Shown: positions 20,685 through 31,313 of the stretch, one piece after another
Layout: every line of letters starts with the position of its first letter
How positions within the stretch are numbered: the stretch's first letter is position 1
Source: Cichorium intybus
Taxonomy: Eukaryota; Streptophyta; Magnoliopsida; Asterales; Asteraceae
Assembly: GCA_023525715.1 (NCBI GenBank)
Contig: CM042013.1
Coordinates: 73,672,994 to 73,736,993, forward strand
Direction: 5' to 3'
DNA length: 64,000 nt
Translations under genes and position numbers: made by a program
Notes under the pieces: generated by a model
Database searches by the model: none
What the model was told of the DNA's origin: nothing
What the model saw: the letters and a program-made list of their open reading frames with translations, nothing else

Positions 20685-21337
20685 GAGCATTTGAGAGGAG
20701 TTATGAACACACTTCAATACACTTGAACATCACTTGATACACTTAGATATTCTCTCTTTTTCTTGCATTTCTAGTTAGTTTTAATGTCTTTATTTGCAAT
20801 TATGCAGATTTTAGTCAACATGAGTGGCTAAATCTCATAACATTCGGCTTTTAGTCATGTATCTTTCTAGTCATTAATATTTATGCTTGGATTGAAGTTT
20901 TGAAGTTATTAAAACTGTTTTGGTTTAGTTTTGTCATTTAAATTTTATTACAAATTTGGTCCCTGTTTTGGAATTTAGCCGATCACTATATTCCGATAGT
21001 TGACCAATTATAGTTAGATGTATTTTCAATTGTTTTGAGGATCTTTGTTAGTAACATCTTAGAAGTAACTTCACTTGTTAAAGCTTGACACGAGAGATCA
21101 ATCAAGCTCTTAAGAAGTAAAGAACCAACAAAAGAGCATAAAACATCACTCTTGGTCAATTTTAGCATTGATCACTAGTTGACCATTGTGTTGCGCATAC
21201 CTTTTATAGAATTTAAGTGCTAATCCTTGTTCTATATTAGTGATGCATGTTTCTTTTGTCCCGGTTAATTTCTATGTCTTAAATTACATGCTTATTCTTA
21301 GTTCCTTCATCTAAAGGGACGGAATATTGAATTTGGA

Positions 21338-21964
21338 AGTTCTCTCGGCCGACACCTACAAAACGCCCCAAATCTTCATTTTTCAACCGATTTAAGCTCA
21401 AGAGGTATGTATTTTTCGCTATGATTCATCTTTCTAACACTTATGTTGCATCAAATCCAAGATTCAACCATAAAATCATCAAAAATCAAGAAATCTTCAA
21501 AAACCTAGTTTTTGAGAAATCTCAAAATTGATGATTATTGTTTGAAATATGTGATCTATTATGTTATATTAGTGTTCCTATGATGTATTATGGCTTGATT
21601 ACCTAGAAATTAACATGATAAGGGCAAAATCATCCAAATTGGGGAAGAACGCCAAGAACCCTAATTTTTCTTGAAATTTTGAATTAGATGAAATTGCTCT
21701 AATCCATTGCACATACAAGCTTGTGGATGTGCAATGTGGTGTGAATTGAGCTTTGAAACATCCATTTCATCCAAAATTCAAGATGATGAATTTTGTCCCA
21801 ATCATGATAAATTCAACCTTTTTAGCTTAATTTTGACTTAATGAATCATATGATGCTCTCTAAATCACAGGAATACAAAGCAAAAACATTGTCAAATGTA
21901 TAAATTCCTTGATGATTCATAACTTGGGTGTTGTTTTTGCTAATTTTTGGTTGTGCAGATTGAA
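21338..21964 (+). other. Athila half 1: non-coding segment before the env-position ORF
   Basis: Starts at the deletion junction that joins LTR A to internal sequence. It has no coding frame and ends in a pyrimidine-poor TTGGTTGTGCAG, which resembles a 3' splice site just before the ORF. The equivalent segment in half 2 is 30213-30840. Confidence 0.6.
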
Positions 21965-23230
21965 ATGGCATTGGAAACTTACAGGAAAAGATCCAGAGAT
22001 GGTGCTTCAAGTTCACGACAAAGGAGAGACTCTCCCCCCCGTGTTGATGGTGTCCGATTCTCGGACTATAGCCAAAGAGACCGCTATGTGGCTTTACAAG
22101 AAAGGGAGGTCGTCTCCCAAAAATTCATCTGCGTGGACACCTTGCAAGACATAAGAGTGTTTGATGGCATTCAAACACTCTTAAACAATCTTGGATGGGG
22201 AATGCTAATGAACACCAACGCCTCGACTTACCGAATTCTGACATTGGAATTCATGTCTTCTGCTTTTCTAGATCACGGAGTTTTAAATTTCAGGTTGTGC
22301 AATGAAGCAAGATCCTTGACTACCGACCAGATCTGTCAACTAATCAACGGTCCAACGGCGAACACATTTGGACCCGACAGAAGGGGTAGGCAAGCTGATA
22401 TGAATAATAATGCCTTCTGGAACACCATCACAGGCATCGACAGATACATTGCAAAATCCGCAAAAGCTTCGTGTATCATTCATCCAGTACTAAAAGTATT
22501 GCACAGAATAGTCGCCTCCATTCTATTCCCTAGAAGAGAGACCAGCACAATAAACTCCAAAGAATTACAGCTCCTTTGGTGCGCAGTCACCAACAGTCCT
22601 TTAAAGCCGAATTTTGGAGCCTATGTGTGCGACCGTCTCGTGAAAGAAAGCCAAAAAACAGTGGGAGAAATACATGGAGGAGGACTGGTGACTCTTTTGG
22701 CCAGACTCCTTCATATACGGATTCCACACGCTATGGACCAAATAGAAGAAGGAACGACCCTCACAGGAGAAGTCTTGGAGTACATGAAATTGTACTACCA
22801 AGAACAGGACAGCAACACTTGGGTTGTTGGCCCACATCACACACCATACCTGATCATTGATGATGATGATGTGGAGACTTTGACACTGGCCGATCCAACC
22901 AACAACACCAACTGGCAGCCACCCTCCAATGTAGGAGGCAGAGAAGAAGAACAGCAGGCGGCCGACGAGGATGCGCCACCACAGCAACAGCAGCAGCAAG
23001 GATGGGGCGATTATGGTGCCTTGCAGGAGCAGATTGACTTCCTGCGAGAAGATGTCGTCCAAATTGACGACAATGTCCATGCACTGCGAATGGATTTTGA
23101 TGACTATGTGACCGCTCAGCAGCGGCACAACAGAGATGTGGAGAGGCACAACAGAGAAGTAGAGAGAATGATGCAACACGTGTATCAGTGGACTCTCGGA
23201 CACCCCCCGCCACCTCCAGGACCACAGTAG
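21965..23230 (+). CDS. Athila env-position ORF, copy 1 (421 aa)
   Basis: Begins MALETYRKRSRDGASSSRQR, a basic N-terminus. The central domain (TYRILTLEFMSSAF, LNFRLCNEARSLTTDQICQLI) resembles the Arabidopsis ATHILA ORF-1 family. The tail has an acidic/Gln-rich stretch (EEEQQAADEDAPPQQQQQQ), a probable coiled coil (LQEQIDFLREDVVQIDDNV) and a Pro-rich end. No signal peptide or membrane segment is obvious, so envelope function is not supported; env refers only to position between pol and 3' LTR. A splice-acceptor-like TGTGCAG lies just upstream (21954-21960). The frame is intact and differs from copy 2 at about ten residues. Start chosen at the first ATG; an in-frame TTG upstream is less likely. 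Confidence 0.75.
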   Translation: MALETYRKRSRDGASSSRQRRDSPPRVDGVRFSDYSQRDRYVALQEREVVSQKFICVDTLQDIRVFDGIQTLLNNLGWGMLMNTNASTYRILTLEFMSSAFLDHGVLNFRLCNEARSLTTDQICQLINGPTANTFGPDRRGRQADMNNNAFWNTITGIDRYIAKSAKASCIIHPVLKVLHRIVASILFPRRETSTINSKELQLLWCAVTNSPLKPNFGAYVCDRLVKESQKTVGEIHGGGLVTLLARLLHIRIPHAMDQIEEGTTLTGEVLEYMKLYYQEQDSNTWVVGPHHTPYLIIDDDDVETLTLADPTNNTNWQPPSNVGGREEEQQAADEDAPPQQQQQQGWGDYGALQEQIDFLREDVVQIDDNVHALRMDFDDYVTAQQRHNRDVERHNREVERMMQHVYQWTLGHPPPPPGPQ

Positions 23231-24677
23231 ACTTCCCGCAAGCTTCGAGGACGACGCTTATTTTTAAGCTTGTGGAGGTATATACGATGTTGGATGCTAG
23301 CATTTTTCACTTCTATATTATTTTTCTTTTTATCGAAAATCTTGAAAAACAAAAACAAAAAATTTTTGTGTGTTTAAAACTTTTGTTATTTATCGCATTT
23401 CTTTTCTTACCCCTCGTGAAAACTAATGATTGTTAAATTATGTTGCATCTTTATTTTCAATGTTATGGTTGCCTATCTACCTTGTGGTTGAAAATTTTTT
23501 CACTTTGCAAAATTTTAGATTATGTTAAAAAACTTTTGTTTGTCAAATGTACTTAGCATACACACGTATGAACAGTTTATAAGACATCTATTTTAACTGA
23601 ATCTATTTTTAGCAAGAACAGCAATACAAGATGCATATATCCCGTGAGAATCTCAATATGTGCAATCGACTTGGTTAATGTTACAGGTTTTGCCTTCGTA
23701 ATCACACTTTGACCAACACCTTTGTTTCAAACATGTCAATTTTCCAAATCTTCCGAAATTTCATATCATTTTGTCTTGACCGATTTGGTCCTTCTTAAGC
23801 AAAAATTTTGAAATTATTATTCATTCAATAATTCTAATTTCAAAAGCAAAATCTTTACATTTGTATGTCGAGTGAAATAAATGGTGAAATTCCAGAAATA
23901 TTTTGTTTGGTTCTAAAAAAAAATTGGTTAAAAAAATATATATATATATAAATAAAAATAAAAAAAATGATAAAAATAAAAAAAAACCAAGAACCAAACA
24001 TGTTTATTAAATAAATTTCCAAAAAATAGAATAAAGCGAAAATGGCTTTTGAAAATAATTGCCAAACGATTTTACTCATTTCAAAGAAAATCCAAAAACA
24101 TAGTGTTTATTCTCTTTTGTAGTTGTATTATATTTATCGAGTTGTAATTCTTGTATTTATAATTTTAGAAGATCATTCATTTAAATTGACAAGTTTTAAT
24201 AAAGGTGGTCAATGTGATAATTGAGACAAAGTCATATTAACATGAGTCCAAGTTCGACATCCGAGTGTAAACACCACCCTAATTCCATATGAGTGGCAAA
24301 AGACATTTGTGAGTCGCAATCAGCGAATTGTGTGCAGATATGAGAAGAGCGAAAAATTGTGAGCACTGATCTTGTATTGTGTTGCCCTTGCTAAACGCGG
24401 TGAAAGTCACGGTAGTGGTGTTATAATCAATATATGACGTGGCTATGCTATTGTTTAACGAATATTTGTTTCTTAGTACAATCTACTATTTCACAATTGT
24501 GAAATTTTAGGCAAATACAGGGACGATATGTTAACCATATCATTGCTAGTGATAATGTTGACGCGATTTAACATAAAAAGGTTTCACACTTTCTTTTTGT
24601 TTTCATTCTTACACCCGTTAGTCTAAGTTTTTCTTGTTTTCTTTGAGGACAAAGAAGAGTTTAAGCTTGTGGATGTT
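23231..24677 (+). other. Athila half 1: 3' non-coding region
   Basis: AT-rich, with a low-complexity A/TA stretch near 23930-23990. The last bases before LTR B (TTAAGCTTGTGGATGTT) take the polypurine-tract position. Reverse-complement counterpart at 27501-28946. Confidence 0.65.
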
Positions 24678-26357
24678 TGATAGGTGTATAATTATACACC
24701 TTTTTGTATGTTTATTTACCGCATTCAACATCGTTTATTGCCTTTAAAGCATGCTATATGCATGTTTTCGGTCTAATGTGTTTATTTTGGAGCAAAAAAC
24801 CATTTGTTTGCATAAAATGGTATGTTTTGCAGGCATTATAAAATATGGACCACCTTACAATGTCAAAAGGAAGTCTCACGCCAAGTTTCAAGCAAATCGG
24901 GCAAGAGACGGAAAAAATAGCCTCGGAAGCCCCCTGCCTCACTGAGCACGACTCGAGCTCTTTTATACACTAAGAACACACGAGTCGTGTTCCACCTGGA
25001 ATGACAAAATGGCAATGTACTTTCAATACACACGAGTCGTGTCTTTTGTAAGCCTACAAACACACGAGTCGTGTCTGCACTGTAAGTCATGTGCAGCAGG
25101 AATCTTCCAGCAAATCAACTTTTGAAGCATGGGATTTTCATCATTTGATTAGTCCGATCTGAGATCTCTTCAGGGCCATTTGAGGACTATAAATAGAGCA
25201 TTTGAGAGGAGTTATGAACACACTTCAATACACTTGAACATCACTTGATACACTTAGATATTCTCTCTTTTTCTTGCATTTCTAGTTAGTTTTAATGTCT
25301 TTATTTGCAATTATGCAGATTTTAGTCAACATGAGTGGCTAAATCTCATAACATTCGGCTTTTAGTCATGTATCTTTCTAGTCATTAATATTTATGCTTG
25401 GATTGAAGTTTTGAAGTTATTAAAACTGTTTTGGTTTAGTTTTGTCATTTAAATTTTATTACAAATTTGGTCCCTGTTTTGGAATTTAGCCGATCACTAT
25501 ATTCCGATAGTTGACCAATTATAGTTAGATGTATTTTCAATTGTTTTGAGGATCTTTGTTAGTAACATCTTAGAAGTAACTTCACTTGTTAAAGCTTGAC
25601 ACGAGAGATCAATCAAGCTCTTAAGAAGTAAAGAACCAACAAAAGAGCATAAAACATCACTCTTGGTCAATTTTAGCATTGATCACTAGTTGACCATTGT
25701 GTTGCGCATACCTTTTATAGAATTTAAGTGCTAATCCTTGTTCTATATTAGTGATGCATGTTTCTTTTGTCCCGGTTAATTTCTATGTCTTAAATTACAT
25801 GCTTATTCTTAGTTCCTTCATCTAAAGGGACGGAATATTGAATTTGGATTAAAGCTCGCATATTTAAGTGGTATCTTGTCTCGGTTGAGATACATCTATC
25901 TCTTCAAGATGACCATTGAGGTATTTACTTATATATGAGAAAACAATACTTCTTTCACAAATAGAGACCATTGAAGTATTGAGCATATTAATTTGGATTT
26001 CTTCTAAGTTGATGTGTTATTGTCATTTTTCCATTGACAAGAACCATTACTTAACTCTTAATTTCATTCAAGTATGAATATGCGACAAGATTGATTAGAC
26101 TAGAAGCCAAATGTCCGTTTAATTGTATTAATCACATTCTTATTAATTTTTCTGTTATTCAAGCGACTTGACAAATCCCCCCTTGAACTTTATATTTCTT
26201 TGTCCCAATCTCTAGAAGTGTGAAAACTTGGCAAGAGATTACTCACCTCAATTCCCTTGGGTTCGACTCGTACCACTACTATACTATTCTTAATTGAAGA
26301 GTATTTAGAGGTCTTTTGACATTTCACAGTTTCTGTCCCATATTACATTACTCTTTA
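24678..26357 (+). repeat. Athila LTR B (near-complete, U5 end trimmed)
   Basis: Starts TGATAGGTG right after the polypurine-like tract and runs through the full LTR except the last roughly 30 bases, as judged against LTR D. It also lacks an internal block of about 16 bp near 26340. It ends inside CTTTA, which is shared with LTR C at the inverted junction. Confidence 0.85.
26353..26357. other. Inverted junction between LTR B and LTR C with 5-bp microhomology
   Basis: LTR B reads ACTCTTTA and LTR C reads CTTTAGATGAAGG. The shared CTTTA can be assigned to either side, as expected for microhomology end joining. Confidence 0.7.
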
Positions 26358-27500
26358 GATGAAGGAACTAAGAACAAGCATGTAATTTAAGACATAGAAA
26401 TCAACCGGGACAAAAGAAACATACATCACTAATATAGAACAAGTATTAGCACTTCAATTCTATAAAAGGTATGCACAACACAATGGTCAACTAGTGATTA
26501 ATGCTATAATTGACCAAGAGTGATGCTTTATGCTCTTTTGTTAGTTCTTTACTTATTAAGAGCTTGATTGATCTCTCGTGTCAAGCTTTAACAAGTGAAG
26601 TTACTTCTAAGATGTTACTAACAATGATCTTCAAAACAATTGAAAATACATCTAACTATAATTGGTCAACTATCGGAATATAGTGATCGGCTAAATTCCA
26701 AAACAGGGACCAAATTTGTAATAAAATTTAAATGACAAAACTAAACCAAAACAGTTTTAATAACTTCAAAACTTCAATCCAAGCATAAATATTAATGACT
26801 AGAAAGATACATGACTAAAAGCCGAATGTTATGAGATTTAGCCACTCATGTTAGCTAAAAACTGCACAAATGCAAATAAAGACATTATAACTAGCTAAGA
26901 ATAAGAAAATATCTAAGTGTATGAAGTGATATTGGATGATCTTCAAGTGTATTGAAGTGTGTTCATAACTCCTCTCAAATGCTCTATTTATATTCCTCAA
27001 ATGGCCCTGAAGAGATCTCAGATCGGACTAATCAAATGATGAAAATCCCATGCTTCAAAAGTTGATTTGCTGGAAGATTCCTGCTGCACATGACTTACAG
27101 TGCAGACACGACTCGTGTGTTTGTAGGCTTACAAAAGACACGACTCGTGTGTATTGAAAGTACATTGCCATTTTGTCATTCCAGGTGGAACACGACTCGT
27201 GTGTTTTTAGTGTATAAATGAACACGAGTCGTGTCAGTGAGGCAGGGGGTTTCCGAGGCTATTTTTTCCGTCTCTTGCCCGATTTGCTTGAAACTTGGCG
27301 TGAGACTTCCTTTTGACATTGTAAGGTGGTCCATATTTTATAATGCCTGCAAAACATACCATTTTATGCAAACAAATGGTTTTTGCTCCAAAATAAACAC
27401 ATTAGACCGAAAACATGCATATAGCATGCTTTAAAGGCAATAAACGATGTTGAATGCGGTAAATAAACATACAAAAAGGTGTATAATTATACACCTATCA
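26353..27500 (-). repeat. Athila LTR C (first 1148 bp of the LTR, inverted)
   Basis: Reverse complement of the first 1148 LTR bases, colinear with LTR D (34371-35518) and nearly identical to it. Ends ACACCTATCA, then internal sequence. Its 3' part is missing at the junction with LTR B. Confidence 0.88.
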
Positions 27501-28946
27501 AACATCCACAAGCTTAAACTCTTCTTTGTCCTCAAAGAAAACAAGAAAAACTTAGACTAACGGGTGTAAGAATGAAAACAAAAAGAAAGTGTGAAACCTT
27601 TTTATGTTAAATCGCGTCAACATTATCACTAGCAATGATATGGTTAACATATCGTCCCTGTATTTGCCTAAAATTTCACAATTGTGAAATAGTAGATTGT
27701 ACTAAGAAACAAATATTCGTTAAACAATAGCATAGCCACGTCATATATTGATTATAACACCACTACCGTGACTTTCACCGCGTTTAGCAAGGGCAACACA
27801 ATACAAGATCAGTGCTCACAATTTTTCGCTCTTCTCATATCTGCACACAATTCGCTGATTGCGACTCACAAATGTTTTCCGCCACTCATATGGAATTAGG
27901 GTGGTGTTTACACTCGGATGTCGAACTTGGACTCATGTTAATATGATTTTGCCTCAATTATCATATTGACCACCTTTATTAAAAATTTGCCAATTTGTTT
28001 GAATGATCTTCCAAAATTAAGAATACAATAAATTACAACTCGATAAATGTAATACAATTACAAAAGAGAATAAACACTCTATTTTTGGATTTTCTTTGAA
28101 ATGAGTAAAATCGTTTGGCAATTATTTTCAAAAGCCATTTTCGCTTTATTCTATTTTTTGGAAATTTATTTAATAAACATGTTTGGTTCTTGTTTTTTTT
28201 TATTTTTATCATCATTTTTTTTTATATATATATATTTTTTTAACCAATTTTTTTTTTTTGAACCAAACAAAATATTTCTGGAATTTCACCATTTATTTGA
28301 CTCGACATACAAATGTAAAGATTTTTGTTTTTGAAATTAGAATTATTGAACGAATAATAATTTCAAAATTTTTGTTTAAAAAGGACCAATCCGGTCAAGA
28401 CAAAATGATATGAAATTTCGGAAGATTTGGAAAATTGACATGTTAGAAACAAAGGTGCTGGTCAAAGTGTGATTACGAAGGCAAAACCTGTAACATTAAC
28501 CAAGTCGATTGCACACATTGAGATTCTCACGGGGTATCTGCATCTTGTATTGCTGTTCTTGCTAAAAATAGATTCAGTTAAAATAGATGTCTTATAAACT
28601 GTTCATACGTGTGTATGCTAAGTACATTTGACAAACACAAGTTTTTTAACATAATCTAAAATTTTGCAAAGTGAAAAAATTTTCAACCACAAGGTAGATA
28701 GGCAATCATAATATTGAAAATAAAGATGCAACATAATTTAACAATCATTAGTTTTCACGAGGGTAAGAAAAGAAATGCGATAAATAACAAAAGTTTTAAA
28801 CACACAAAAATTTTTGTTTTTGTTTTTCAAGATTTTCGATAAAAAGAAAGAAAAAAATAATATAGAAGTGAAAAATGCTAGCATCTAACATCGTTATACC
28901 TCCACAAGCTTAAAAATAAGCGTCGTCCTCGAAGCTTGCGGGAAGT
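27501..28946 (-). other. Athila half 2: 3' non-coding region
   Basis: Reverse-complement counterpart of 23231-24677 with small indels, low-complexity near 28190-28260. No supported gene. Confidence 0.65.
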
Positions 28947-30212
28947 CTACTGTGGTCCTGGAGGTGGCGGGGGGTGTCCGAGAGTCCAATGATACACGTG
29001 TTGCATCATTCTCTCTACTTCTCTGTTGTGCCTTTCCACCTCTCTGTTGTGCCGCTGCTGAGCGGTCACATAGTCATCAAAATCCATTCGCAGTGCATGG
29101 ACATTGTCGTCAATTTGGACGACATCTTCTCGCAGGAAGTCAATCTGTTCCTGCAAGGCACCATAATTGCCCCATCCTTGCTGCTGCTGTTGCTGTGGTG
29201 GCGCATCCTCGTCGGCCGCCTGCTGTTCTTCTTCTCCGCCTCCTACATTGGAGGGTGGCTGCCAGTTGGTGTTGTTGGTTGGATTGGCCAGTGTCAAAGT
29301 CTCCACATCATCATCATCAATGATCAGGTATGGTGTGTGATGTGGGCCAACAACCCAAGTGTTGCTGTCCTGTTCTTGGTAGTACAATTTCATGTACTCC
29401 AAGACTTCTCCTGTGAGGGTCGTTCCTTCTTCTATTTGGTCCATAGCGTGTAGAATCCGTATATGAAGGAGTCTGGCCAAAAGAGTCACCAGTCCTCCTC
29501 CATGTATTTCTCCCACTGTTTTTTGGCTTTCTTTCACGAGACGGTCGCACACATAGGCTCCAAAATTCGGCTTTAAAGGACTGTTGGTGACTGCGCACCA
29601 AAGGAGCTGTAATTCTTTGGAGTTTATTGTGCTGGTCTCTCTTCTAGGGAATAGAATGGAGGCGACTATTCTGTGCAATACTTTTAGTACTGGATGAATG
29701 ATACACGAAGCTTTTGCGGATTTTGCAATGTATCTGTCGATGCCTGTGATGGTGTTCCAGAAGGCATTATTATTCATATCAGCTTGCCTACCCCTTCTGT
29801 CGGGTCCAAATGTGTTCGCCGTTGGACCGTTGATTAGTTGACAGATCTGGTCGGTAGTCAAGGATCTTGCTTCATTGCACAACCTGAAATTTAAAACTCC
29901 GTGATCTAGAAAAGCGGAAGACATGAATTCCAATGTCAGAATTCGGTAAGTCGAGGCGTTGGTGTTCATTAGCATTCCCCATCCAAGATTGTTCAGTAAG
30001 GTTTGTATGCCATCAAATACGCCTATCTCTTGCAAGGTGTCCACACAGATAAATTTTTGGGAGACGACCTCCCTTTCTTGTAAGGCTACAAAGCGGTCTC
30101 TTTGGCCAAAATCTGAAAATCGGACACCATCAATACGGGGGGGAGAGTCTCTCCTTTGTCGTGAACTTGAAGCACCATCTCTGGACCTTTTCCTGTAAGT
30201 TTCCAAGGCCAT
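28947..30212 (-). CDS. Athila env-position ORF, copy 2 (421 aa)
   Basis: Same protein as 21965-23230, inverted, with scattered substitutions (for example SDFGQRDRF for SDYSQRDRY, and HIRILHA for HIRIPHA). It has the same ATHILA ORF1-like domain, acidic/poly-Gln stretch, coiled coil and Pro-rich end. The frame is open throughout, so both copies have escaped stop codons despite the rearrangement. It lies downstream of gag-protease in this half, with pol missing between. Function unknown. Confidence 0.75.
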   Translation of the reverse strand: MALETYRKRSRDGASSSRQRRDSPPRIDGVRFSDFGQRDRFVALQEREVVSQKFICVDTLQEIGVFDGIQTLLNNLGWGMLMNTNASTYRILTLEFMSSAFLDHGVLNFRLCNEARSLTTDQICQLINGPTANTFGPDRRGRQADMNNNAFWNTITGIDRYIAKSAKASCIIHPVLKVLHRIVASILFPRRETSTINSKELQLLWCAVTNSPLKPNFGAYVCDRLVKESQKTVGEIHGGGLVTLLARLLHIRILHAMDQIEEGTTLTGEVLEYMKLYYQEQDSNTWVVGPHHTPYLIIDDDDVETLTLANPTNNTNWQPPSNVGGGEEEQQAADEDAPPQQQQQQGWGNYGALQEQIDFLREDVVQIDDNVHALRMDFDDYVTAQQRHNREVERHNREVERMMQHVYHWTLGHPPPPPGPQ

Positions 30213-31313
30213 TTCAATCTGCACAACCAAAAGTTAGCAAAAACAGCACCCAAGTTATGAATCATCAAGGAATTTATACATTTGACAATGTTTTATCTTT
30301 GTATTCCTGTGATTTAGAGAGCATCATATGATTCATTAAGTCAAAATTAAGCTAAAAAGATTGAATTTATCATGATTGGGACAAAATTCACCATTTTGAA
30401 TTTTGGATGAAATGGATGTTTCAAAGCTCAAATCACACCACATTGCACATCCACAAGCTTGTATGTGCAATGGATTAGAACAATTTCATCTAATTCAAAA
30501 TTTCAAGGAAAATTAGGGTTCTTGGCGTTCTTCCCCAATTTGGGTGATTTTGCCCTAATCATGTTAATTTCAAGGTAATCAAGCAATAAAACATCATAGG
30601 AACACTAATCTAACATAAAAGATCACATATTTCAAAAATCATCAATTTTGAGATTTCTCAAAAACTAGGTTTTTGAAGATTTCTTGATTTTTGATGATTT
30701 TATGGTTGAATCTTTGATTTGATGCAATATAAGTGTTAGAAAGATGAATTATAGCAAAAGAAACATACCTTTAGAGCTTAAAACGGTTGAAAATGAAGAT
30801 TTTTGGGTGGTTTTGTGTGGTTCGGCCGAGAGAAACCCGAGAGCAAGAAGGGAGTGTCCTGTTCGCGCAAATGAAAAAGTCACAGGAAACTGCTCTTAAT
30901 CTGTCCAGCATGAACACGACCCGTGTGTTTTCAGTGAAGAAAAACACACGACTCGTGTGTAATGACTTGCAACTTTCTTGATTTTACCGAACACGACTCG
31001 TGTATAATTGCACAGGGGGAAACACGACTCGTGTATATCCCCTGTTAAGGAAAAAATTTTCGATTTTTTATTTTTTTCGCTCGGTGACTCCAAAATTTTT
31101 CCGACACTTCCGTACACTTTATTATACAATAAAAACACCGAAAAGTAAAAAAAATCAAATAAAAACATGTTAAAACACGCGAAAACGAAGCACACAAATA
31201 CCGTAAAATGAAAATCGGGTTGCCTCCCGAGAAGCGCACTTGTTTAACGTCTTTGGCTCGACACGGGCCCGTGTTTGAGCTTTAGGACTCATACACAGGG
31301 GCTTAGGAAAGTT
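30213..31313 (-). other. Athila half 2: spacer between gag-protease and env-position ORF
   Basis: Where pol would be expected there is only about 1.1 kb of non-coding DNA. It includes the motif GGGAGGCAACCCGAT (minus strand, near 31220-31235), which in Athila elements follows pol. Four palindromes of the ACACGASTCGTGT type lie at 30905-31040 and one ACACGGGCCCGTGT at about 31261. Confidence 0.65.
30905..31040 (-). repeat. Second cluster of 13-bp palindromes
   Basis: Units near 30913 (ACACGACCCGTGT, one mismatch), 30946, 30991 and 31023, matching the LTR palindromes but in unique internal sequence. Confidence 0.8.

Larger units (their letters stand above)
20169..21337 (+). repeat. Athila LTR A (first 1169 bp of the LTR)
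   Basis: Starts TGATAGGTGTATAATTATACACC and matches LTR B almost base for base to 25848, then jumps to internal sequence (TTCTCTCGGCCGA). Contains four palindromes of the type ACACGASTCGTGT (20435-20566) and a TATAAATA box at 20677-20684. Confidence 0.9.

Noticed and set aside
21965..23230. True envelope glycoprotein
   Set aside because: No signal peptide, transmembrane helix or cleavage pattern; only the genomic position is env-like.
22601..23303. Reverse-strand frames over the env-position ORF (also at 28952-29453)
   Set aside because: Antisense shadows of the conserved ORF, with no independent support.
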